Shown piece after piece: positions 1-11,999 of a DNA stretch of 64,000 bases. The position numbers and the translations under genes are program-made. The number at the start of each line of letters is the position of its first letter. The stretch's first letter is position 1. The DNA comes from Micropterus salmoides (Eukaryota > Chordata > Actinopteri > Centrarchiformes > Centrarchidae). The stretch lies in the NCBI RefSeq assembly GCF_014851395.1, contig NW_024040596.1, forward strand, positions 4,118,777 through 4,182,776, read 5' to 3'. The notes beneath the pieces were generated by a model. That model worked only from the letters and a program-made list of their open reading frames with translations. It had not been told where the DNA came from and did no database searches.

Positions 1-605
1 TTCACAAATGAAAACTGTGCAGTTAAGAAGAAAGTCCAGAAAGGTCATTGCATGTGTGGTAGGTCAGATAGTGGCTGAAGGCAGCTGAGAGGATTGGTGA
101 TGAACTCCAACATTCACTGTATGCCTTTAATGCCAAATGTCTGCCTTCTCTTATCTTTCAGTGACATACAGCCGGTTCTTATGCATCACTTCCTTGAATG
201 GAAGTAATATTTACAGTTTATGGGCAGAACTTGTAATATGTGAAAACCTTCTGATGGATAGACTGACGTGACATTTTGTTGTCACAGTGCCAAAGTCTTT
301 TCCTATCTTTATATTAAGCATCCTTTGCTAACAAAGTTTGGATTGCCTTTCATGTGTGGTTACATTGTGGTCGCCCTCAGCAGCACCTTTTTCTTCCCAC
401 TCTCTGTGCATTTGTATATGTATCCTGTTGTGTTTACCCATCAGGTATAGTGCACACTGCAGACAACAGCAGATTTGAAATAAAGGCAATTCCAGAGGTC
501 CAGAAACCAACCGCTACTCCTAGAATAATATCTAGTATGCTATTAATCAGAATATCACAACATAAGTGCCACAGATTGAACCTTGGGCATTGCAAGGTCA
601 AATGT
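1..605. other. Unannotated sequence
   Basis: AT-rich single-copy-looking DNA. Short open frames occur on both strands, with no family resemblance or splice structure that I can support. Confidence 0.5.
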
Positions 606-1010
606 GTGATCATAACAACAGCAGTTTATTTATAGAGCGCTTTTCAAGCAAGAAGCACAAACTACTTACCAAAGTGAGGAAAATAAGGGGTTAGAAGTTA
701 AGTGACATACTCTTTGAAATGACATCTAAAAGAGAATTGAGCCAGTTGGGTTATGGTGTGAGAAACACTTTGTTCTGGTCAGTAGTTTTGCTGCTGCATT
801 TTGAACAATTTGGAGCGGTTCCATAGCTCAACCGTTCAGACAAGTAAACAAGGCATTGAAATAATCATGGCTGGAGGATATAAAAGCATGTATAATTTTC
901 TCTTTTACTAAGGAAAAGGTTTGATCTAATTTTGAAGATATTCCTCAGCTGATAACCACTAATTTCTGTACATTTTGCTTCAGGCTCAAGTCACAGCCAA
1001 ACAAATATGC
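606..1010 (-). mobile_element. Decayed LINE 3'-end fragment (CR1/L2-like)
   Basis: The start, TTTATTTATAGAGCGCTTTTC, is typical of the 3' ends of fish non-LTR elements read in reverse. The following text (GCTGCTGCATTTTGAACAATTTGGAGC and neighbours) matches the 'new-world' reverse of a LINE ORF2 end where an Asn-Ala-Ala motif is expected. The same kind of text occurs at 20.3 kb and 59.3 kb. It is strongly decayed with no long frame. Confidence 0.5.
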
Positions 1011-1379
1011 CAGTGTGTATGTCAGCATGTGATCTCTGAACAGTACATATTGCGTGAAAGCATTTTAGAGGGTGTGTGACCAGGGTTAGCACCAGATTTA
1101 CCAAAGTTTTTAAGTTATTGTGGAGGTACTGTCAAGTGGAAGTAGAAAGTTCTGTAATCTTTGTAAAGACATCACATTTTGTTGAATGTTAGAAGGCAAA
1201 CATACTAACTATTAGGAACGTTTACTAGCCAATGAAATATTCAAACTGCTGTCTTTCTGTTAAAGGCAAGCATATGCAACAGTGGCCCCTGTGGCCACAA
1301 CTGGCAATTACAGGAATATGGTAAATACTACAGCGTGGTATAACAGTAGTACAGGTAAGTCAGTGAACTGGCTTAGTAA

Positions 1380-2141
1380 TAGGCCTGTCCCCGTCTTGTC
1401 TATAGTTGAGTCATGTGTGTTTGTGCGGCGGCGATTGTGAGCGGGGGGGGCGCTACACACAGTAGCTCCACTTTAATCTTAAGAAGCTGCAGAGCTGCAG
1501 TCTCTATTTATTAGTCAGTGTAACTTACAATGTACATTTCCAGCTAAACTGAGGCTTGTGGTTGACCGTTTTCTCTCTGCTCGCCTGTCATTCACCGGTC
1601 TTGTGCAGAGTTTTGTGTGCATGCCGTGCGGCCGACAACAACAAGCACGTCGCGGTTCCTCACGGGTCTGTTTCAAAACAACATAATATTCTTTGTGTTC
1701 TTCAGCAATTAGTGATTAATGATCCGAAGTGGACATGAGGTGTGGACAAGTCGGCACAACACTGGTGAAGCTGGGGCTCCGTCTCTTCACCTAGATACTT
1801 TGTTCCTCTTCGCCTACACATGCGCACTGTCGCCCCCTTCCCTAAGGGTTAGGGTTACAATTTTGGATTTATTCACACACTTTAAAAACATTTATTAAAA
1901 CCTTTTTTTTCTTTTCACATGTTTATTTACAGCAATAAACGCTGAAATGTATATTGTAACAGGCTGTATATTAACTTATTGGGAGAAAACTGGTAGTTCT
2001 ATGTAAAATCAGACGTTGAGCTCCCCCTTATAGTCAAAATGGCATGATCCTCGTTTCACTGCGAAGAGATATCAGATTGACAGTCGAATCAGGCTCCGAC
2101 CATCGAAGCATCAAATCTTTGACTATTTGAGGTCAGCGCTA
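1380..2141 (+). mobile_element. hAT-type non-autonomous element, copy A, with 8-bp target duplication
   Basis: The ends are TAGGCCTGTCCCC and GAGGTCAGCGCTA, imperfect inverted repeats of the hAT type. They are flanked on both sides by CTTAGTAA (1372-1379 and 2142-2149), a perfect 8-bp target duplication. The 762-base body has no transposase frame and contains a GGGTTAGGGTTAC segment. A related copy lies at 25.15-25.85 kb. The clean duplication indicates a direct insertion, though its age is not known. Confidence 0.88.
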
Positions 2142-2149
2142 CTTAGTAA

Positions 2150-3741
2150 TGTCAGTTACATAGCAATATCTATCTAAATTAAGCTAACATCAGCTAATAT
2201 TAGCTATAATTAGCTACTGGCCAAGTAAGGCTGTAGCAGCAAAGCCCCAGAGTGCACCAAGGATGCATTTTATTGCGTATAAATAAAACACTTTATTTGT
2301 AAGAGAAGCTATGTGCAATACTTATATTGATATTTGGGAGTTTTAAAAATTATATTGCCCAACTTGCCGTATATACCAAACAAGTTAAGTTACAACAAGT
2401 TACAACCCTATTAAAAGTCATTTAGAAAGAGGGCAGACTTTTACTGATCTACTGTAGCTTAAAGAACGACACACATTTTTTGATAGGTATGCCCACTGGT
2501 CAACTTCCTCAAACTCATGGCCAGAATAGCAACAACATGATAGCTGTTTGTTGTTGTTCTGTCCACTGTCTGTACCATCTTAGTTTAGTGTTCTTATCTG
2601 TAGATAAAACAGAAAGAAAATGTGGTTTTGCAGATAGACATACTCTAGTAAAATATTACATGGTGTTGCAGTATAATGCTATTGTGGTGTAAGAGCAAGC
2701 ATCATATTTATTGTATTTTATCTGAATGTATTCAAATTTAAACTTGAGATTTATTCATTACAGGGCTGAACATTCTTGTACCCTTTCCTTAAGAAAGCAT
2801 TTAACACGTTTTGCATGTCAGAGGCTCCAGTTTCCTGCAAGCCATCAGCTGACATTTATTGATGGTTAACATTTGTAAACAACACACGTTTAGCATTTTA
2901 ACCTCAAAGCACAAAAGGACAATTATGCTGAGTGTTTAAATTTTCCAAGACAAAAGCTTCAAAGCAGTATTACAAAAATGCATTAAAATTTGGCAATTAT
3001 GCATTGAATCCATCAAAGATATTAAGATACAAACCATGGGTAAATACAGAGAAGCAGTTTAGGCTACTTACATTACAATGGCCTTCAGCAAGGTTTTCTT
3101 CAAAGAGGGACATTAGCTGTTACTATTTGCATGTCATTTACATGCTCTTGAGAGGTAGAACAATAAGGTATTCCATGAGCCTCTTTGATACTAAACATCA
3201 GTATCACTGGTGCACAGTCTTGGTGACTTCACTAATTTTGTCATGGAGGTATAAACAGTGTGTCTCATTAATTTGTGGAGAAATTTAATTAAATGCTCAC
3301 TTGCTGTTTGAAGTGGTGCTTTTATTAGGGAGCCTCAGGCCATAGAGAGGAACTGTGTAGCATGTGCCATCTGAATTAGTATTTGTGATATAGAGTAGAT
3401 TTTAAAAAAGTACTAGCTTAACTGTCACTAAAAAGCATTTCAGTTCATTAGATGAATACACCTATAACTAGAAAGTGAAGACACTTCTCTGCCTTGTCAA
3501 TCAGGTGTTACCTTATGTTTTCTGCACAGTTTGCAGGCCTTTAATTTTATTTAATGAGAAAAGAGTTTAGTCTCAACATGACTCTCACCGTGAAGCAATT
3601 TCACTGCAGGAAAAGCAGCAGCTCTTTTTTGGGGTCAAGACCTGTGTTATAACACAGACAATTAATGATTCGAACTTCATGAAATGTCTCTTGAATATTT
3701 CATAAAGGGATGCAATTCACTTTGTTTGTTCTCTTTTTGTA
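2150..3741. other. Unannotated sequence with a small GCTAA-rich patch
   Basis: Near 2171-2219 short repeats of GCTAACATCAGCTAATATTAGCTA type occur. The rest is AT-rich. The open frame at 2932-3288 has no ATG start and no recognisable domain. I see nothing else. Confidence 0.45.
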
Positions 3742-3813
3742 TACACACACACACACACATGCTTACACACATGCTTACACACATGCTTACACACATGCTT
3801 ACACACATGCTTT
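3742..3813. repeat. CA microsatellite running into a 12-bp tandem repeat
   Basis: A (CA)n tract is followed by about five copies of the 12-mer ACATGCTTACAC up to 3813. On the opposite strand it reads as a Val-Ser-Met-Cys repeat, which is only a by-product of the period. The 12-mer looks like an expansion of the CA tract after a point change. Confidence 0.9.
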
Positions 3814-4255
3814 CCATGCTTGATATGTGTTGAGCCAAACTGTCATGAATGATTAATATCATAATGGAGATGACTAGTACACACTTGCAGTTGTAGCAGT
3901 AAAACTCTAAATTAGGTTAGATAATGGACAGCACTCTACACTGTAACAGTATAAATAATTAATTCATTAATAAAACTGCAAATGCTAACATACAAATATG
4001 AGCGACCAGGCTGTCTTAAAATTTATTGTGAGCTAAACTAGCTCTGTTGATTTGTTCATTAGATGTACTGTAAAACACAGCGAGTCACCTGAACTTAAAT
4101 GCATTAGACAAACTTAGCTTCAGCAACTGCTGTACTGTTTATGTATGTTGACAAGAGCTGCAAGTTAGGCTTGATTTGCAGTTATGTTTATTTTTTCACT
4201 AGTAAAGCTAGTGTTATTGTAATTTCTACACAACGTACTGACTGGAAAAATGTTT

Positions 4256-4510
4256 TTTGACTTACAAGTCCTAAAGATTTGAGACTTGCCTCGAACTTGT
4301 CCCCTATAGACCCGAGATGTTACTTGGACTTCATTTCTAAAGACTTGAGCTATGACCTGGACCCACCTCTTAAAGACCTGAGACTTTACTTGGACTTGTT
4401 CGCTAAAGACCTAAGACATGCCTTGGACTTACCCTCTAGATACTCGAGACTTGACTTGGACTTGCCCCCTATAGACCCGAGATGTGACTTGGACTTGTTC
4501 CAACAGCCTT
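4256..4510. repeat. 33-bp minisatellite, about seven diverged copies
   Basis: Units of the type GACTTGGACTTG...AAAGACCTGAGA recur every 33 bases. Because 33 is a multiple of three, the + strand reads as 11-residue repeats such as DLDLPPIDPRC and YLDLFAKDLRH. The frame ends in a TAA right after the array. A partial unit of the same family occurs near 32905-32945. There is no sign that it is expressed. Confidence 0.85.
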
Positions 4511-6240
4511 AAAAACAGCTCTGCATTTAAGCTCTTGATTTGGCAGACACTCATTTTCTTTATACACAAAATAGTTGCAGCAAGCCTGAGTTTGTCAGAT
4601 GAATTTTAAAGAAGCCTTCTTTTTTGTGGTGCTTACAGTAGGCTGAATGGATTAAATAATAATGTTCGAACGTGAAAATGCGTTGTGTGAGTCATAATAA
4701 CAGCAAGAAATATGTAATCTCTGCTGTAAGAAAGCAATTTTTTGTGCCCATTACCAACAGCCCTCAAAGTGGCTTTCCAGTCTTTGTCCGGCGTTTCTTG
4801 AGCTTCTTGATCATCACTGCCTCATACATCACCAAAAGTTGCAATAAGTGACATTTTTTTGAAATGGAAAAACAGACTTGCTTGAAATCCCATTGGTGCA
4901 TGTGGCCTAGGATTGACATTACCAGCTTGCTCCCATCACAGCATCACTGTGGGTTACTGTACTTCCCAGAGACAAAGGGTTGACTTCCGCTCATGGTGAT
5001 CCCTCCAGTTCGTACACAGGTTGTCTAGTTATCATGTGTTTGTTGTCGCTGTCTTTTCCTCTTACTGTATCTTCTGTGTAAAGGACACCTTGTTGTAAAA
5101 CATGCAGCAGAAATGCTAGTTTAGGGAGCTGGTTGACTCTGTTTTCTGGGAATTTTGGGTGTAATGAAAGACAATAAATGAAAGAGAGACAATGTCTGCT
5201 GAGTTAGTCAGTGAACTACAAGCAATTTCCTGAACAATATACAGTAAACACTAGACTGTAATACCACATGTGATTTATCATCATGTACAACATAGATGCT
5301 CAACCAAAAGACTTTGCTCTAGGGAAATTGGTTCTGCGTCACACCTTTGAATCATTGTTATCCTATTCCCAGATAAAAGGCTGACTTCATTGCAGTGTGG
5401 TGAAGATATGTCTCCTGTGTGAGCAAATGCCTGTCCACCTGAAGCTGACACAGTAGGGGAGATGACAAATGGACTCGGAGGAGCATGAGCCAGAGGTTAA
5501 TCTGTGCGTCCTTTGCACTGTTGCCTGTAGAAATTGGCAGAGGATACTTCCGTGCCTCTATATTTAGAGAGACGATACTGTCTCATCGGTCATTTCTCCA
5601 CTAACTTGACAAGATGGTGAAGTTAGCCTTTTCTTTCGCATTTGAAAGTAGGGTAGCCTCAGCACTGAGGGCAGTTTGAGAGCCGACTCATTTCAAAAAC
5701 CCATATCCGAGAAATCTCTGTGCCATCTTTTTTGCTCACTAGCAGGAGAAGATAGCACAGCAAACTGGCAATCGGTTGATCGTAATATACTGGGCCAAAT
5801 GGATAAAAATTTTGTGATGTTACTCATTTGTCTGCACTGGAAGTGTCAGAGTGTCAGACGACATTCAGTATTTCCATAACTAGCTTCCATTTAGTGGCAT
5901 GCTCATAGGTAGCTACCACTGAACACATCATGTACTATGTATTGAAATGTGTTTTATCACCTCAAGTGTCATTTACAGTTTACAAGTTACAAATGGCGCG
6001 TTTTTGAAGAGACTCTCCTTCCCTGATTACTCATTGAATATTCCCTTCATAAAAGCATTGTTAGGTTACTCTAAGTGAGCAGTAAATTGAAATGTTGGTC
6101 ACCATATGAATCATCATCATTTTGCCCCATCGCCTTGTGCAAGCTAACATAACACCATGTGATGTACACCTCATGTAAATAATGGTGAAATAATTAGTGG
6201 ATTAATCAATTTGTCTATCAACACAATCAGCAACAATATC
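4511..6240. other. Unannotated sequence
   Basis: No exon or repeat family recognised. A short ATG frame near 5034 reads MCLLSLSFPLTV but has no phase-1 donor, so it was not accepted as the tfpi signal-peptide exon. Confidence 0.45.
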
Positions 6241-6380
6241 AATAAACAAATAATTTCAAGTACATTTTTTAATATAGCCCAATATCACAAATCTATACAG
6301 CATATGATACCCTCTATCCTTAAACCCTCGACTGAGATAAGGAAAAACTCCTGGCCACACACTACAGTGGCCATGATAGC
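6241..6380. mobile_element. Fragment of an abundant fish interspersed repeat (LINE 3' UTR type)
   Basis: The wording AATATAGCCCAATATCACAA, then ATACCCTCTATCCTTA and GGAAAAACTCC, resembles a common fish non-LTR 3' region. Boundaries are not clear. Confidence 0.4.
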
Positions 6381-6583
6381 TATGTTCAGCTCCTGTAGTA
6401 TAACATTGTTTCCCACACATAGACTTTACTTGGGCGGGCCGCCCAGGTACACTATATGACTGACTGCTACCCAGATAACCTACATTTTAGCATTTTGCAG
6501 AGAAACACAGACAAATGCTACCTAATACGTTACAAGACGCGTGCATTTGACAAGCACGGACCAGGTAAAGTGACAGTGGAGTG

Positions 6584-7072
6584 TAGGGCTGAAACAATTC
6601 ATCCATTAAATCTATTACTAAAATGCATCAACGCTTTGTTTAATCCATATAACTATATAGCACACGGACATTTACACTGTGTGAATACGACGTGTTTATG
6701 ATGGAAAAGTGTTTGCAAAGTGGAGGAAGAGAGAGAAAATAGCGAGGGACAAAGAAGAAAGTGTCCAAAGTATGGGATTATTTCAAGCTAAAAGAAAACA
6801 ACTACTCTGTAATGTCACAGTCCGTCCACTGCAAAACGCAACTTATGTCGCCTCGGCAACAGCACGACGGCACCTGATCAGAAAGCACCCGGTGTTCTGT
6901 CAGCGGACCAAAGACACGGTAACAGTAACAGCAACTTTAGCATTTAACTGAAACCATGATTGATTGTTGAGTTGAAGGCTAGCCGCCGCTGCCAAGATAA
7001 AGTACTTCTTAAACAATGCATCGATGAATCGCTTAAATAATAGTACTAAAATCATCGTTACCTGCAGGCCTA
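6584..7072 (+). mobile_element. hAT remnant with a broken BED zinc-finger segment
   Basis: The ends TAGGGCTGAAAC and TAGGCCTGCAGG (read inward from the right) are hAT-like. Inside, 6763-6800 reads KVWDYFKLKENNYSV and 6838-6890 reads ATARRHLIRKHP in another frame. Together these are the two halves of a BED-type zinc finger as found at the N-terminus of hAT transposases and ZBED genes. The frame is broken between the halves and the rest of the transposase is absent. Target duplication is not convincing (GTGGAGTG against CACCAGTG). Confidence 0.7.
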
Positions 7073-8235
7073 CACCAGTGCAGATGTTATTCGGTACCAT
7101 GTTGGTTTTGTTTTAATAGGCTGCATCATTAACAAGCCTGCTCCTCATGTGGCTTACTTGCTGCTGTAAAAATGAATTGCTGATGCAAAAATCCATCAGA
7201 CAAGTTCTGTGTCTGTTCGGGGACATAATGCTACCACTACATCAGCAGCACAGACACATACAGGAAGAGAGAGACAGAAAGAGGCAGGGCAAGCTGCAGT
7301 GTTTGCAGTAGTGTGCGAAAGAAAGTTTGGAGAAAAGAGAACTGAAGGGAAAGGGAGCCAATTCAAGTAGCCCAGGCTAGTGAGTGGTGAAGTAGAAGTA
7401 GAATTAAGAAATAACCTAGGCTTCTAGAAATAGAAATATACATATACCCCGCTAATGCCTTGTGCAGACTACACGACTTTCAGCATCGGCCGATGCCCGT
7501 GCCGTTCACACAACACAACTCTCCGTCTTGTGACGGGAGTCTTGAAGTCGTGGCGTTCACACTATGTGACTGATCGGTGACAGGGGGTCACACACTACAC
7601 GAGCTGACAGAGACTCTGTCACCCGACGCTGGTCTCCAAACCACATTTTGTCGAGAAAACACACTTGAAATGTGAAACGGGAAATGACGCGAACCTACAC
7701 ACGAAACAGTTGTTTGTTATTATAAAGATAGCAATTATAAAGACAAAGAATCTGGGTGAAAGAATGGATTAGCACACGCAGGTAGCAGGGATTGTCTGAG
7801 CTACAGAGAGCTGGAGGTGAGTAAAAAGTGTTTTGCGTTGAAAAAGTAGCTGCCTGCTCTGCCAGCAGCCTGCTCTCATTGGCTGGTTGTGGATGTCGAG
7901 TCGGCCGACTCCGGCAGATATTTGGCATGCTAGAGATCTGGGAGACGTCGGCGATGTGTCAGAAATGTGTCGCCGTTTTGATGCGTTGTTGTGTAGTTAA
8001 CGACTGGCGACCCAAACCCATTGCAGTTTTTTCCTTTTGACTCGTGTTCCTTTTGGTTTCTCTCTGAGTTGGAAAGATATGCACTTTGGTGTAATATTCC
8101 AGTATAAACACAAATTGGGCGGATAAAAGCAGTATAATTAAAGGTTGAAGATTTTAGACAGGACTCATCCAGTTTTGACAACACTTTAATGGATCACGCA
8201 TCTTCAAAGTATGTCTGATGCTTAATGTTTAAAAC
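7073..8235. other. Probable decayed DNA element and flank
   Basis: Around 7455-7620 and 7870-8005 the text is CpG-richer (GTGGCGTTCACACTATG, ACACTACACGAG) and resembles non-autonomous DNA elements of fish, but I cannot set ends or name a family. No gene is seen. Confidence 0.3.
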
Positions 8236-8237
8236 TG

Positions 8238-8417
8238 GGGTGGTGATGGAACAGTGGATGAGACACATGCCTTTGGTGTGAGACACCCTGGTTCAAATCC
8301 ACTGTGAGACACCAATGTGTCCCTAGTTGCTCCAGCGGTGCGCAACCTCTGACATATGTAGCAATTGTAAGTCGCTTTGGATAAAAGCGCCAGCTAAATG
8401 AATAAATGTAATGTAAC
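8238..8417 (+). mobile_element. V-SINE (tRNA-derived SINE)
   Basis: A tRNA-like head includes GGTGGTGATGGAACAGTGG and a polymerase III B-box-like GGTTCAAATCC at 8290-8300. The central part is the conserved V-SINE domain (GTGAGACACCAATGTGTCCC). The tail includes TAAGTCGCTTTGGATAAAAG and ends AATGAATAAATGTAATGTAA. The tail matches, in reverse, the end of the L2-like LINE at 19.7 kb. A-box is degraded, so it is likely silent. Confidence 0.88.
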
Positions 8418-9690
8418 TATAATGATGTAAAGGCTCGCTACTATTCCACTGGTCCTACTTTGATGAACCTGAACCACTGTGGTTGTGACGGTTGGTTATA
8501 ATTGGCTCATAAGGTACTTTCTGGTTTTATTGATGTTGCTTAATCCAGGAGAAAACAACAGAAGTAAGTCTTTTGTCCAAATGTCCCTTCATCTGTCTGT
8601 ATGCACAGTGTGTTGTATCTTGAAGGGCAGTGTGTAGACAACGGAGTCTGCAGCTGGGGATACATTATTAGTGTCTCTCTGTAGCTTACAGGAAGCTTTA
8701 ATCTCTTGAATGTTGACATATAATTGGATACATATTTTGCATGTTTCACAGGGGGTGAATGACACCAACAAGGATACTAATTAGGGATGTAGTCCTGTCC
8801 TATTCACCCCTTCACGACTCACTGTGGTTTGTTAAAAAAAGACTGCTATCTTTTCTGAGCTTGGAAGGTTTTGGCAACAGAGCTCAACTGGCCATCTGCA
8901 GATAGATAAGGTTATACTACTGTTTCCTGTATGAGTTATACTGATGATAATCGCAAGCTTTATTTAAGGGGGAGAGTTACAGGAATATTGCATTTCTGGG
9001 AGATAATTTATTGTAAGTCACTTAGACATGTAGCAATGTACAGATGCCAAAAATTTAAATGTAAATATGGCTTGATTGTGTTATTGTATTATTTTAGTGT
9101 CTGAAATTATGACAACTTATATTAACACATAAATGTAGCCTAATATGTCTTTGTATCATATAGCAAAGGTACAGAAAGGGGGAGACTAACTGTAAGCTTG
9201 CACTCGACCATAGTAACTAATGTGACAGTTAAAAAATGTTTAGGGAATGAAAGAAAGAAGTGAACTAAGTCTGAACTTGTAGCTCTCAAAGAAAATGCAT
9301 GATGAAGTAGTTATCACTTAGTCTTCATTCTGTGCCAGTTCAGACAAGGCAAAGGGCTTGTTATTTTTGACTGCTCGATGTTGATTTCTCCACTTGCACG
9401 CCAAAGAGTCTCAGAATAAGTGGACGTATCTGCTAAAAGTGACTAAGTGAAGAACTAACATGTAGTGTGAAAAATGAGATGTTGTTGAATTAATGTCAAG
9501 TTTAAGTGAAGATAGAGACATCTGCTGTGTCGGGTCTGTGTATTTTTTCTTAACTTTCAGCACTACAGTTTGCAAGAGCTGTGTCAGGTTCACTGAGTCC
9601 ATCACAATTTAAAACATGTTGTGCAACTCTTCTGCAGTACACCATGCAACTCCTTCAGCTATCTTGTCTTCAGCCGTACAACAACACCTT
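8418..9690. other. Unannotated sequence
   Basis: AT-rich DNA with no exon or repeat family recognised. Confidence 0.45.
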
Positions 9691-9694
9691 TTAA

Positions 9695-11299
9695 AGAGGT
9701 GGTATTATGCTAATTTTCAGGTTCAAAGTCTTATTTATGGGTTGTACCAGAACAGGTTTACATGGTTTAATTTTCAAAAAACACCATATTTTTCTCATAC
9801 TGCACATTGCTGCAGCTCCTCTTTTCACCCTGTGTGTTGTACGCTCCGCTCTTGCTTGTCTTACTTGTACAAAATCTTTGTTGGGAGTTGCACATGCGCA
9901 GTTCCCAGGTAAGGACTACTAGCCAATCAGAAGCAGAGAAAGGCGGGTCGTAAGAAACAAGCTAGTGTAGGACCGTTAACGGCCCTAGTGTTATCCAAAT
10001 CAAAGACTCTTCAGACTGCGACCATAACCTAGCAGATGGTATAAGTTACTCACAAGTCCACAACATCATTGTTCCACATCTTACCATAAACCACTACAAA
10101 AATCAACATATTTAAACTCAATTTTACATAGAAATTGGCCAAACAATTTGAATGTTTGCTCAGTAGCTTTCACATCAGGTGTAACATTAGCATTATAGTT
10201 ATAACTTTAGCTGTGTTAGCCAACGCTTACAACAACTACGCACTTGAACAGTCTGTGAAGTTAGATTGCCGTGTTTATTTTAAATGTAATTCACAACCAA
10301 TAAAGCATACTTAGGCTGTGATTGTGAATTTACAGGCCCAAATGGAGTCGGAGTTGCATCGTCTTTTAGGACTAAAAGTTGAACTGTTGCCGGTGATCTG
10401 ACGATCTCTGCTGCCTTGCAGAAAAATGCTACCATAGCGCAAATCGATAGACTCGACTCTACTCGGCCCTGCTCCGTTTTCCATTGCAGATAGTACCCAG
10501 AGATAGTACGTAGCTTGTCGTCATAGCGACGCCACACACAACTGCCGCGACGTAATGTTCAATGCGACACACACACCAGCGATCCACACAGCTTTCTCTT
10601 TTTTAAGGTAATACTTTTCAACATTACTCAGAATGTAAAGACAGATAAGCGGTATGAAAACCTTCCAGCTATATTTTCCTCCGCCGTTGTTTTTTCCATT
10701 TCCATTTTTGTTCCGCCATCACTTCTAGTAAAACTGTCAATATTTGCAGCTGATATCTTTCCTCAAAACTTCTCAGAAGTGGATTTAGTGATGAAATTCC
10801 ATACGAAAACTGTAAAATATAAAACTTTCTGTTGCTGGCCTCTGTCTGGTGCAAGCAATGATGATGCAGTGAATAGTGATGATTCTATCTGAACAATCAG
10901 CAGTCTGTCATGTTTTCACGTTACATTTTAGTATGCCTCAAAAAAGTACCTGGAAGCAGGTACATGTGCAACATTTCTACAATGGAAAACCAAACAAAGG
11001 CAAGTTGAGCCAAATGGCCTCCACTCAGACTAGCTTGGTTTGAGGGCGTACCTGACCTCCGCTAGCCGCTTGGCATTATGACGCGTTTTCATTGTGAGGT
11101 CACAAGTAAAGGAAGTGAAGGGCTGGACTACAAACGAGCTGTTTTCAGGCAGTTCAGAGCAGGGCTTTTTGTGGGAGATGGGAACTCCCTTTGGGCTGGA
11201 CTTTGGGCTTTTTCACTTTGCAAACCTGTTACATGCACAAAAAAGAAATCTAACTCAATAAAGGAGAGGGGAAAAGCCAAAAAGCATAATACCACCTCT
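9695..11299. mobile_element. TTAA-target DNA element (Kolobok/T2 or piggyBac-like), copy 1
   Basis: The ends AGAGGTGGTATTATGCT (9695-9711) and AGCATAATACCACCTCT (11283-11299) are perfect 17-bp inverted repeats. TTAA flanks both sides (9691-9694 and 11300-11303). This is the signature of TTAA-target superfamilies. The T2/Kolobok group has ends following TTAA with A/G-rich starts and is my preferred guess; piggyBac is the alternative. The 1605-base body has no long transposase frame, so it is non-autonomous. A shorter inverted copy lies at 35.48-36.13 kb. Confidence 0.85.
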
Positions 11300-11303
11300 T
11301 TAA

Positions 11304-11639
11304 GAGATGATCATGGCCAAGATTCAACAAAGTGAAAGATAACAGGAAAAATGCATGCTCTGCAAAAAAACTCTTTCTTTGACAGATTTCCAGCATTTTC
11401 AGACACAAATAGTGCAGCTGGCTGATGATTCACACATGGTTAAATGTATATAACTGTGTGACTTAACTATTACATACAATTGGTTGCATAAACTCTCTGA
11501 TTGTTAGAATGAAACCGCAGGAATAAAATCAACATTTTATAATTAGAAATATGGTATTTGTACCATTATATTTATATAGTATATAACAGATACCAAGTCC
11601 ACGAAGTAACCCTGCATTCTTGAAATGAAGTGTTCTAGT
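11304..11639. other. Unannotated sequence
   Basis: AT-rich DNA; nothing recognised. Confidence 0.4.
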
Positions 11640-11999
11640 TGCGTAACAAGGTAATGTGAGTGCTTTAAGATATGATGGTGTCAAGCCAATTAGGGCTTTT
11701 TAGGTGACGAGAAAGATTTTAAATTCTGTTGTGGATTTTGTTGTGCATCATTTTGAGACAGGATATGCCTGATTTTTGCAATGTTACATAGCTGAAAAAA
11801 GGCCGTTCTTCAAGTTTGTTTTATGAGGGAGTTAAAGGAAATGGCCAAATCAGAGTTAACTCCGAGATTCCTCACTGTCAGGGCAGGACAATGCCACCTG
11901 TAGTAACTGTATACCTGGCTTGATCGATAGATATAATTGAGTATCATCTGCATAATAATGAAAGTTTATACTGTGTTTCATGGTAATATTGCCTAATGC
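11640..11999 (-). mobile_element. Decayed fish LINE fragment
   Basis: Phrases such as CAATTAGGGCTTTTTAGGTGACG, TAAATTCTGTTGTGGATTTT and GAGTATCATCTGCATAATAATG match the reverse strand of a common fish non-LTR element. No frame survives. Confidence 0.45.

Noticed and set aside
1830..1860. Interstitial telomere repeat (TTAGGG) in GGGTTAGGGTTAC
   Set aside because: Only about two units, and the same string sits at the same place in hAT copy B, so it is part of the element.
3757..3813. CRISPR-like regular repeats
   Set aside because: The 12-bp units are contiguous with no spacers; it is a simple tandem repeat in a vertebrate genome.
5034..5090. ATG frame MCLLSLSFPLTVSSV as a signal-peptide exon
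   Set aside because: No phase-1 donor in a usable position and the frame stops at once.
8238..8310. A functional tRNA gene
   Set aside because: The tRNA-like head is followed by the V-SINE body and tail, and it lacks a complete cloverleaf.
11078..11335. ATG frame of 85 codons as a gene
   Set aside because: It lies in the right end of the TTAA element and the same bases appear inverted in the copy at 35.5 kb.
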